Shown piece by piece: positions 57,369 through 64,000 of a DNA stretch of 64,000 bases. The DNA is from Pseudomonadota bacterium (GTDB taxonomy: Bacteria > Desulfobacterota > Desulfobulbia > Desulfobulbales > SURF-16), in NCBI GenBank assembly GCA_018822545.1, contig JAHJKA010000033.1, forward strand, positions 28,208 through 92,207, read 5' to 3'. The notes beneath the pieces were generated by a model. That model had not been told where the DNA came from. It worked only from the letters and a program-made list of their open reading frames with translations, and did no database searches. Each line of letters starts with the position of its first letter. Positions within the stretch are counted from its first letter, which is position 1. Made by a program: the position numbers and the translations under genes.

Positions 57369-59207
57369 ATGTGTGGAATCGTTGGCTATGTAGGGCCCCG
57401 TAAGGTTGTGCCCATCGTCCTTGAAGGACTGAAACATCTGGAGTACCGTGGTTATGATTCCGCCGGTATTGTCTTTTTGGAAGACGGCGCCCTGCATAAA
57501 TATCGCAGTGAAGGCAAGCTTGCCAACCTTGAAGAGATCATGGATGAGGTGGAGACTAAGAGTCATATCGGTCTCGGCCATACCCGCTGGGCAACCCATG
57601 GCCCTCCCACTAAAAAAAATGCCCATCCCCACAGCGACTGTACCGGTGAGCTGGTGGTGGTTCATAACGGTATTATCGAGAATTTCCAGAAGCTCCGCAA
57701 GGAGCTGCAGGCCAAGGGCCATATCTTTACCTCGGACACGGACACCGAGGTTGTCGCCCATCTTATCGAAGAGTATCTGGAGGATGATCTGGTCGCTGCC
57801 ATCCGCCGGGCCCTGCAGGAGGTGGAAGGCTCCTACGCCCTGGGTGTGATGTGGTCTAAGGAGCCGGAAATCCTGGTGGCAGTCCGGAACCAGAGCCCCC
57901 TGGTCCTTGGCATTAAAGAGGGGGGAGGCTCCTTTATGGCCTCTGACATCCCGGCCCTGCTGCCTTCCACCAATCAGGTAATTTTCCTGGAAGATCAAGA
58001 CCTGGCTGTGCTCAGCAATGAGGATATTAAGATTATCTCGCTGATAGACGGTGCCCCCCGCCATCGCGAGGTCCAGGAAATCCTCTGGAACATCGGTATG
58101 GCCCAGAAGGCGGGTTATCGTCATTTTATGCTCAAGGAGATTTTTGAGCAGCCGCAGTCCATCCTGAATACCTTTCGCGGGCGTCTCAATCCTGAAAGCG
58201 GCCATGTCAACCTGCCGGAAATCGGCCTTTCCGAGGATAAGATACGGAGTTTTTCTCGTATTTCCCTGGTGGCCTGCGGCACTTCCTGGCATGCGGCATT
58301 GGTGGCCAAGTATTGGCTGGAGAAATGGGTTGGTATCCCTGTTGAGGTCGATATCGCCTCCGAGTTTCGCTATCGTCGTCTGCTGCTTGGTCCTGATGTC
58401 CTGGTCATTCCCATCTCCCAGTCCGGTGAGACGGCGGATACCCTGGCCGGTCTGCGCCTGGCCAAAGAATTGGGGGCCACGGTTATTGCCATCTGTAATG
58501 TGGTTGGCAGCACCATTACCCGCGAATCCCACGGCACCATCTATACCCATGCCGGGCCAGAGATCGGCGTCGCCTCCACCAAGGCTTTTACCAGCCAGCT
58601 CACTGCTTTTTTTCTTCTTACCCTGTATCTGGCCAAGGTTCGTAACACTGTTGATGAGGCCACCCTCAAGCAATTGGGGCGCGGCCTGCTTGATCTTCCG
58701 GCCGTCATTGAGCAGGAGCTGCCCCGTCTCCATGCAGAGCTTGAGGTGCTGGCTGAACAGTTTGTTCAGTGTCGTGATTTTCTCTACCTGGGCCGCGGCC
58801 TCAATTTTCCCATTGCCCTGGAAGGCGCCCTGAAGCTCAAAGAGATTTCCTACATCCATGCGGAAGGATATGCGGCTGGCGAGCTTAAGCATGGCCCCAT
58901 CGCCCTGATTGACAAGGATATGCCTGTTCTGGCCTTGGTTCCCCCCGATGATGTTTATAGCAAGGTGGTTTCCAATGTCGAAGAGGTCAAAGCCCGCCAT
59001 GGTCGCCTTATTCTGGTGGGCTGTGCCCGTGATGAGCATCTCTCTGACTTGGCCGATGATTTGATTGTTTTGCCTGCCGTCCATCCTGAGATGCATCCCC
59101 TCCTTTACTGTATCCCTTTGCAGCTCCTTGCCTATCATATTGCCCATCGGCGCGGCTGTGATGTTGATCAGCCCCGTAACCTGGCCAAAAGCGTTACGGT
59201 GGAATAG
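57369..59207 (+). CDS. glmS: Glutamine-fructose-6-phosphate aminotransferase (isomerising)
   Basis: Makes glucosamine-6-phosphate for cell-wall and lipopolysaccharide synthesis. The N-terminal nucleophile Cys2 (MCGIVGYVGPRKVVPIVLEGLKHLEYRGYDSAG) and HTRWATHG define the glutaminase domain; two SIS domains follow (SLVACGTSWHAALVAKYWLE, ISQSGETADTLAGLRLAK, RGLNFPIALEGALKLKEISYIHAEGYAAGELKHGPIAL), ending DQPRNLAKSVTVE as usual. 612 residues. Only about 90 bases separate it from nadA, so no glmS ribozyme fits. Confidence 0.97.
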   Translation: MCGIVGYVGPRKVVPIVLEGLKHLEYRGYDSAGIVFLEDGALHKYRSEGKLANLEEIMDEVETKSHIGLGHTRWATHGPPTKKNAHPHSDCTGELVVVHNGIIENFQKLRKELQAKGHIFTSDTDTEVVAHLIEEYLEDDLVAAIRRALQEVEGSYALGVMWSKEPEILVAVRNQSPLVLGIKEGGGSFMASDIPALLPSTNQVIFLEDQDLAVLSNEDIKIISLIDGAPRHREVQEILWNIGMAQKAGYRHFMLKEIFEQPQSILNTFRGRLNPESGHVNLPEIGLSEDKIRSFSRISLVACGTSWHAALVAKYWLEKWVGIPVEVDIASEFRYRRLLLGPDVLVIPISQSGETADTLAGLRLAKELGATVIAICNVVGSTITRESHGTIYTHAGPEIGVASTKAFTSQLTAFFLLTLYLAKVRNTVDEATLKQLGRGLLDLPAVIEQELPRLHAELEVLAEQFVQCRDFLYLGRGLNFPIALEGALKLKEISYIHAEGYAAGELKHGPIALIDKDMPVLALVPPDDVYSKVVSNVEEVKARHGRLILVGCARDEHLSDLADDLIVLPAVHPEMHPLLYCIPLQLLAYHIAHRRGCDVDQPRNLAKSVTVE

Positions 59208-59369
59208 TCGGCATCTTGCCGGGGAAATGTGAAAAATAGGTAGCTCCTGGGATTGTCAGAGGCCTGCGGGTATACTATGATCTCGGCAGCTTTTTTGGAG
59301 CAGCACGCAGAGATTATTTCGCGGCTTTTCTTGCCGATACCTTTATCTGATATCCAGTGGGCCTGGTTC

Positions 59370-61304
59370 ATGAGCAAAACAATCCATTTTATTCCTGATA
59401 ATGTGAAGATCACCGTGGAAGACGGTGAAAATCTTCTCGCCGCCGCTGCCAATGCCGGCGTCTATGTGCCAGCCTATTGCGGCGGTGATGGGGTCTGCGG
59501 GCGCTGCAAGGTTCGCATTAAGGAAGGAGAGGTTGCCTCTGGTCCCAGCAACAGCCTGAAGGCCGCTGCCTATGCTGATGGCTGGCGGCTGGCCTGCAAA
59601 AGTAAGGTGCTCACCGATCTCGTGGTGGAAATGCCGCCGGAAAAAGGTGAGGATGGCAAGATTCATACCCGTAAGCCCAAGACCACCCGCGCCATTTCCG
59701 CCCGCTCCCTGGATGACCTTATCGGCAAATGGGAAGTTGATCCCCCGGTGGAGAAGCGTTTTTTGAAATTGCCGCCCCCCACCATTGACGACAATATCTC
59801 CGACCTCCAGCGTCTGTTGCGTGGCATAAAGAAAGGCTGTTTCGATTGTGTTGAGCCCACCTATGATCATCCCCAACTCCTGCGCATGTTGCCCTTTGCC
59901 CTGCGCGAGGCCAACTGGGAGGTGACGGTTATTCTCCTGCGCGGTAAGCGTTCCGAGGAACCTGATCGTATTATTGCCGTGGAGCCTGGCGACACCACCG
60001 GTCATCTCTACGGTCTGGCTGTGGATATCGGCACCACCACCGTGGGTGGTCTGTTGATGGATCTCAACTCCGGCAAGGTGCTGGCTGAGTCCACCGCCTA
60101 TAACGCCCAGATCGCCTATGGTGAGGATGTTATCTCCAGGATGATCTACTCCCAGCGCCCCGGCGGCCTGAAGATTCTTCAGCAGAAGGTGGTTTTCACC
60201 ATCAACGAGATCATCGAGAAGGTCTGTCGGGAGATGATCATCAGTCCCAGTGATATCAGCTATATCATGGCGGCCGGTAACACAGTGATGAGCCATCTCC
60301 TTCTCGGTATTGATCCGAAATTTCTGCGGGAGGCCCCGTATGTGCCCACCTGCAGCCAGTTTCCGTTGACCAGGGCGGCTGATCTTGGCGTTCTGGCCCA
60401 CCCCTCTGTCCGTCTCTTTCTCTATCCTTCGGTGTCGAGCTATGTGGGCGGTGATATCGTCTCCGGGGTCCATGCCTGTCAGATGTATAAGAGCCCCAAG
60501 ATCACCCTATTTATTGATATTGGCACCAACGGTGAGATTGTTGTCGGCAACGAGGACTGGATGATGTGCTCGGCCTGTTCGGCCGGACCGGCTTTTGAGG
60601 GTGGCGGCATCCAATGCGGCATGCGGGCCTCTTCCGGCGCCATTGAAAACTTCCACATCAGTCCCGACACCTATGAGCCGATGATTATTACCATCGGTCG
60701 CACCAAGCCGCGGGGCATCTGCGGCTCCGGGCTGATCTCCATTGTCTCGGAGTTGCTTGAGGTCGGGGTTATTGATCAGCAGGGCAAGTTCAATCGTCGG
60801 CTTAATCATCCCCGAATCAGACAGGGCGTCAGTGGTTATGAATATGTGCTGGCCTGGGAGAAGGATACTCTGGTGGGCTATGATATCATCATCACCGAGG
60901 TGGATATCGACAATCTCAACCGCGCCAAGGGGGCCATGTATGCTGGCTACCAAACCCTGCTTGAGGCGGTAGGTCTTACCTTTGCCGATCTTGACCGGGT
61001 CATTCTGGCCGGTAATTTCGGGGCCTATATTGATCTGGAACGGGCCATCTGTATCGGCCTGCTGCCTGATGTTGACCGCGACAAATTTTACTATCTGGGC
61101 AACGCCTCGCTGCTTGGAGCCCAGATCAGTCTTGACGATCATAAACGTTTCCGGGAGCGGACCATGGTCAGCCAGCTCATCACCAATATCGAGCTTGCCG
61201 AAAACAGCGAGTTTATGAACCATTACATGGCGGCACTTTTCCTGCCCCATACCGACATGAGCCTCTTTCCCAGCGTTAAAGATAAACTGCCCAAGGGTGA
61301 TTGA
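59370..61304 (+). CDS. Ferredoxin-ASKHA protein, corrinoid protein reductive activase-like
   Basis: ATG at 59370 (MSKTIHFIPDNVKITVEDGENLLAAAANAGV) starts a 2Fe-2S domain with Cys37, Cys43, Cys46 and Cys76 (YCGGDGVCGRC, LACKSKV). A linker and an ASKHA ATPase-type domain follow (AVDIGTTTVGGLLMDL, LFIDIGTNGEIVVGN, CSACSAGPAFEGGGIQCGM, GICGSGLISIVSEL). 644 residues. Such proteins (RamA/AcsV type) reduce inactive Co(II) corrinoids of methyltransferase systems using ATP. The acsE gene 0.9 kb downstream supports this. The frame extends upstream to 59253 but that part does not look conserved. Confidence 0.88.
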   Translation: MSKTIHFIPDNVKITVEDGENLLAAAANAGVYVPAYCGGDGVCGRCKVRIKEGEVASGPSNSLKAAAYADGWRLACKSKVLTDLVVEMPPEKGEDGKIHTRKPKTTRAISARSLDDLIGKWEVDPPVEKRFLKLPPPTIDDNISDLQRLLRGIKKGCFDCVEPTYDHPQLLRMLPFALREANWEVTVILLRGKRSEEPDRIIAVEPGDTTGHLYGLAVDIGTTTVGGLLMDLNSGKVLAESTAYNAQIAYGEDVISRMIYSQRPGGLKILQQKVVFTINEIIEKVCREMIISPSDISYIMAAGNTVMSHLLLGIDPKFLREAPYVPTCSQFPLTRAADLGVLAHPSVRLFLYPSVSSYVGGDIVSGVHACQMYKSPKITLFIDIGTNGEIVVGNEDWMMCSACSAGPAFEGGGIQCGMRASSGAIENFHISPDTYEPMIITIGRTKPRGICGSGLISIVSELLEVGVIDQQGKFNRRLNHPRIRQGVSGYEYVLAWEKDTLVGYDIIITEVDIDNLNRAKGAMYAGYQTLLEAVGLTFADLDRVILAGNFGAYIDLERAICIGLLPDVDRDKFYYLGNASLLGAQISLDDHKRFRERTMVSQLITNIELAENSEFMNHYMAALFLPHTDMSLFPSVKDKLPKGD

Positions 61305-62008
61305 TGGAGATCCAGCCGGATCTTTCCATCTGCCTCTTGCCGGTAGAGGGCGGGGCTGATCTTGCTGTCTGCCTGGAAGCCCTGTTTGCCTGTGCCGACC
61401 CACTCTCCCTGGAGATTTTTGTGCCCTTGGGCACGGCATGCGGCGAGTTCCAAGATTCTGCCCATCTTCATTTTGTTGACTGGCCTCTCTCCCCGGACTC
61501 TTCTTTTGTGAAAGCGGTTTGGCAGCTGAGTCGGGGCAGGTATTTTGCTCTCTGGCATGGTGGGGTAGTGGCCAGCAGCCCGGCGACCCTTGCCACCCTG
61601 GTGGAATTTCTGGATACTCATCCGGATGTGGCTGCGGTGGGGCCCCGTTTTTTTAACGGTGAGGGTGATATCCTGGCCACCGCTTTTGCGAGAAGGACGG
61701 CGCTCCCCCTGGCTGATCCTGTGATGCCGGGCTGGGATGGCCTGGGGAGCATGGAGGTGGACTGGCTGAGCGGCGCGGCCCTTGTCGTCAACAGCTTGGC
61801 TCTGGCCGACATTACGCTGCCGACCAGCAGCCTCGGCGGCATCTGGGAGCGTACTTTCTGTCAGCGCCTGCAAAGTCAGGGCTGGCATATTTTCTTTGTC
61901 GATCTTGCCCGGGTGGTGGCGCCGGACAGATTTTGTACACCTACGACCCTTTGGCAGCGTTTCAAGGATGATTGGCGTCGGATGCTCGCCTTTATGGGCA
62001 GCACCTAG
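61304..62008 (+). CDS. Glycosyltransferase family 2-like protein
   Basis: 234 residues, ATG overlapping the previous stop by one base (TGATG). The pattern SICLLPVEGGADLAVCLEAL, LSRGRYFALWHGGVVASSPATLATLVEFLDTHPDVAAVGPRFFNGEGDI and VDWLSGAALVVNSLAL resembles the GT2 fold, but the usual DxD is replaced by WHGG and the catalytic region is weak. It may be inactive or bind a different donor. Genes of this type are not normally part of the acetyl-CoA pathway; coupling to the activase gene may be only transcriptional. Confidence 0.6.
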   Translation: MEIQPDLSICLLPVEGGADLAVCLEALFACADPLSLEIFVPLGTACGEFQDSAHLHFVDWPLSPDSSFVKAVWQLSRGRYFALWHGGVVASSPATLATLVEFLDTHPDVAAVGPRFFNGEGDILATAFARRTALPLADPVMPGWDGLGSMEVDWLSGAALVVNSLALADITLPTSSLGGIWERTFCQRLQSQGWHIFFVDLARVVAPDRFCTPTTLWQRFKDDWRRMLAFMGST

Positions 62009-62172
62009 GTAGTTTTGCCGACAATTAAGGGGCGGAAAAGCACGCTAAATCAGTTTATTGTTAAAATTGTTGACATTAGAAGGGCAAAACGCTAATTTCG
62101 CTGTTTTGATGTTCTTTTATTGCACAGTAAGGGCAGTAACGGCCTATGCCGTACGTCTTTGTCGTACATGCA

Positions 62173-62202
62173 ATGACGGTTTTTTTATAAAATAGATATA
62201 AT
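62173..62202 (+). promoter_or_regulatory. Promoter of acsE
   Basis: TATAAT at 62197-62202 is a perfect -10, with ATGACG (62173-62178) as a weak -35 at 18 bases. Transcription would begin close to the AGGAGAAG ribosome binding site, giving a very short leader. A second TTGACA lies at about 62070. The remainder of 62009-62172 shows nothing else. Confidence 0.5.
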
Positions 62203-62224
62203 CTAAAAATCAGGAGAAGTTGGG

Positions 62225-63121
62225 ATGGGACAGGTAGTACTCGCGATTGCTGAAAGTATCAATATTATGGGAAATAGAAGTGGTGGGGCCATGAAGGCTC
62301 GTATCCCCGGACCTGTTCAGGAAATGGCCCGTGAGGAGACCGCCGCTGGCGCTTCCTATCTTGATCTCAATATTGGTCCGGCCCGAAAAGATGGTACGGA
62401 GCTGATGCCGTGGATTGTTGAAACCATGGAGGCATGTATTGATACGCCGCTTTGTCTTGATACCACCAATACCAATGCCATGACCGCGGGCTTCAAGGTT
62501 ATTAAAAATAAGAAAGCCGCCATCATGAACTCCATCTCGGCCCAGCCCGAGAGGATGGAAAAGCTGATTCCTGTTGCTGCTGAAGCTGGCTGTAATGTTA
62601 TAGCCCTGCTCTGGGGTCCTGACGGTATGCCCCGCGACTCCAACGAACGGGCTTCCATGTCTGTTGAGCTGCTGATGGCCCTTAATGACGCGGGTATCCC
62701 CAATGAGCGCATTCTTTTTGATCCCATCGGTACTCCCATCACCCTTGGTTCCGATCAGATCATGTCTGGTCTGGACTTTATGGAAATGCTCAAGGAGATT
62801 GCGCCGGGTGCCGGATCAACCGTTGGTCTGTCCAACGTTTCCAACGGTGTCGCCGAGCATCTTCGCAAGCATCTTGACCGCACCTATCTCATTATGCTGA
62901 TGAAGACCGGGATCACCACCGCCATTGTCAACTCCTATGACAAGGAGCTCATGGCCATTTGTAATGGTCAGCGGCAGTCTGATGTGGATATGGTTCATGC
63001 CATGATGGACGGCAACAACCCTGATCCTTCCACTCTGTCCGGCGTTACCCTTGAGCATTATAAGACCTATAAAGCGCTTTCCGGTCAGACCATATTTAGT
63101 GAGTCCTGGCTTGAGTTGTAA
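62225..63121 (+). CDS. acsE: Methyltetrahydrofolate:corrinoid/iron-sulfur protein methyltransferase
   Basis: Transfers the methyl group from methyl-THF to the corrinoid protein in the Wood-Ljungdahl pathway. The TIM-barrel, pterin-binding family pattern is clear: AIAESINIMGNRSGGAMKARIPGPVQEMAREETAAGASYLDLNIGPARKDG, LDTTNTNAMTAGFKV, IMNSISAQPERME, ILFDPIGTPI and STVGLSNVSNGVAEHLRKHLDRTYLIMLMKTG. 298 residues, somewhat longer than the roughly 260-residue acetogen enzyme. It has its own promoter and a terminator. Confidence 0.93.
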   Translation: MGQVVLAIAESINIMGNRSGGAMKARIPGPVQEMAREETAAGASYLDLNIGPARKDGTELMPWIVETMEACIDTPLCLDTTNTNAMTAGFKVIKNKKAAIMNSISAQPERMEKLIPVAAEAGCNVIALLWGPDGMPRDSNERASMSVELLMALNDAGIPNERILFDPIGTPITLGSDQIMSGLDFMEMLKEIAPGAGSTVGLSNVSNGVAEHLRKHLDRTYLIMLMKTGITTAIVNSYDKELMAICNGQRQSDVDMVHAMMDGNNPDPSTLSGVTLEHYKTYKALSGQTIFSESWLEL

Positions 63122-63144
63122 GATCGGTCTCTTATAGTTTTTTT

Positions 63145-63176
63145 CAAAAGGGGCCTTGCACGGCCCCTTTTTTTAT
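63145..63176 (+). terminator. Rho-independent terminator after acsE
   Basis: AAAGGGGCC and GGCCCCTTT form a stem around a short loop, followed by T residues. It lies before the HsdR_N-like gene, so that gene either has read-through or its own start. Confidence 0.88.
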
Positions 63177-63204
63177 TGTTTGATTTCATGTGGAGGTTTG
63201 GTAC

Positions 63205-63780
63205 ATGACGGATATCCCTACCCACCACATGATCTACGGCTATTGCACCGATTATATTACCGGCGAAACCCTGGTGGACACCGATGATGAGCGGTATCGC
63301 CAGGAGTTGGCACGCGCCATGGTGGAGGAAAAGGGCTGGGCCAAAGAGGATGTTGAGATGCGTCTTAATATTGACACGCTCTTTAACAAGCAGTTTGTTG
63401 CCTCAAAAATTACCCTGACCTTAAGCCTGAATGGCAAGCGCTGTCTGGTTATTCGTTATGCCCCCGGCTCTTTGGTTACCCGTGAGCGCTCAGCAGTGGC
63501 GGCAGCCCGCGTTTTAGATGCCACCTGTCAGATTCCCCTGGCCGTGGTCACCAATGGCCGGGATGCCGAGCTTCTCGACACTTATAGTGGCGCGGTTCTT
63601 GGCAAGGGGCTTGACGCCATCCCCACCAAGGAAGAGGTGCGGCAGATGGTAGACGGGCTTCGCTTTGAGCCTTATGACGAGGCGAAGCGGGAGCGGGAGT
63701 TGCGAGTTTTAAATGCGTTTGATGTGGAAATTTGCTGCGCAGGCGCGCCCTGCGCGCTGCCCAATGTCAAAGAGGGTTAG
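63205..63780 (+). CDS. Type I restriction enzyme HsdR_N-like protein, probably not a nuclease
   Basis: ATG 63205 preceded by TGGAGG. About 191 residues: YGYCTDYITGETLVDTDDERYRQELARAMVEEKGWAKEDVEMRLNIDTLFNKQFVASKITLTLSLNGKRCLVIRYAPGSLVTRERSAVAAARVLDATCQIPLAVVTNGRDAELLD. The fold pattern matches the HsdR N-terminal nuclease domain, but where the E-x-K of the active site is expected the sequence reads VIRYAPG, so cleavage is unlikely. No HsdM or HsdS gene is present. I recall similar proteins near Wood-Ljungdahl genes of this phylum; function unknown. Confidence 0.7.
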   Translation: MTDIPTHHMIYGYCTDYITGETLVDTDDERYRQELARAMVEEKGWAKEDVEMRLNIDTLFNKQFVASKITLTLSLNGKRCLVIRYAPGSLVTRERSAVAAARVLDATCQIPLAVVTNGRDAELLDTYSGAVLGKGLDAIPTKEEVRQMVDGLRFEPYDEAKRERELRVLNAFDVEICCAGAPCALPNVKEG

Positions 63781-63886
63781 AAGGGGGCTGTTGGTAAGCT
63801 CTCCGCCGCTTTAGGGAAAATGCGAGACGTTTCCTTTCTTTGGCATATGTTACGAAATGACTTTTTGGCGGTTAGGTAGAAGGCCG

Positions 63887-64000
63887 TTTATACCGCAAGG
63901 GCATAAGTCTCGTTTGAGCAGGCAAGCTGCCCAACTCGGCTTTATACCGCAAGGGCATAAGTCTCGTTTGAGCAGGCAAGCTGCCCAACTCGGCTTTATA
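63887..64000. repeat. 54-bp tandem repeat, two full copies plus start of a third
   Basis: Units begin at 63887, 63941 and 63995 and are identical; the array is cut by the window edge. Each unit starts TTTATACCGCAAGGGC and contains AAGTCTCGTTTGAGCAG. About 40 of 50 bases match the inverse strand of the repeat at the start of flgI (48551-48600). No spacer variation, so it is not a CRISPR. Confidence 0.85.

Noticed and set aside
57327..59147. 606-residue open frame opposite glmS
   Set aside because: glmS on the plus strand is certain; the antisense frame has shadow-like composition and no domain.
63887..64000. CRISPR array
   Set aside because: Units are identical over the whole 54-bp period with no variable spacers, and no cas gene is present.

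Overview
The window looks like chromosome of a motile, anaerobic, sulfate- or sulfur-metabolising member of the Desulfobacterota (former Deltaproteobacteria), most likely Desulfobulbales. Pointers are two seven-haem periplasmic cytochromes, a two-iron desulfoferrodoxin, a flavodiiron oxygen reductase, a hybrid-cluster protein behind a perfect HcpR-type box, Wood-Ljungdahl accessory genes (acsE and a corrinoid activase-like protein) and several families I know mainly from this phylum. This placement is inference from gene content; no rRNA is present.

Layout. 1-10.4 kb (plus strand): end of jag, mnmE, a CNBD-HDOD signalling protein, hpt, then a rhodanese-like periplasmic protein translationally coupled to two large hybrid histidine kinases. 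10.4-21.9 kb (minus strand): tandem paralogous cytochromes, mgtE, two tRNA-Ser, radA, hemW-radC, gatB and an rdgC-like function split over two genes. 22.2-26.7 kb (plus): tRNA-Lys, tRNA-Glu, a FlaG-like gene and an oxidative-stress block (perR-like, dfx, ferritin, fprA), then a HEAT-like protein preceded by the same 14-base motif as perR. 26.8-33 kb: a beta-barrel protein, a SAP-type protein and a nitrosative-stress block (hcp, zinc-ribbon HD protein, ferredoxin-like protein). 33-39.8 kb: plsY, small J-domain and PilZ-like genes, ppiD, polA.

39.8-52.6 kb is a flagellar locus: flgM on the plus strand behind a sigma-28-type promoter, and the operon flgF-G-A-H-I-J-N-K-L-csrA-fliW on the minus strand behind a near-perfect sigma-54 promoter. 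FlgK and FlgL are unusually long and carry related inserted modules. 52.8-64 kb (plus): sfsA-queC-nagZ, an HPF/cold-shock fusion, nadA, glmS, an ASKHA/ferredoxin corrinoid activase, a glycosyltransferase-like gene, acsE and an HsdR_N-like protein.

The most interesting non-genic signal is a family of short dispersed repeats. Two copies (21.2 and 51.1 kb) share a two-hairpin layout. A third copy (48.6 kb) sits at the start of flgI, and about 50 bases of it, reaching into the flgI signal peptide, match at about 80 percent a 54-bp tandem repeat at the right end of the window. Other inverted repeats lie at 18.9, 20.6, 30.6, 40.2-40.5 and 52.7 kb. No CRISPR array, prophage or complete insertion sequence was seen.
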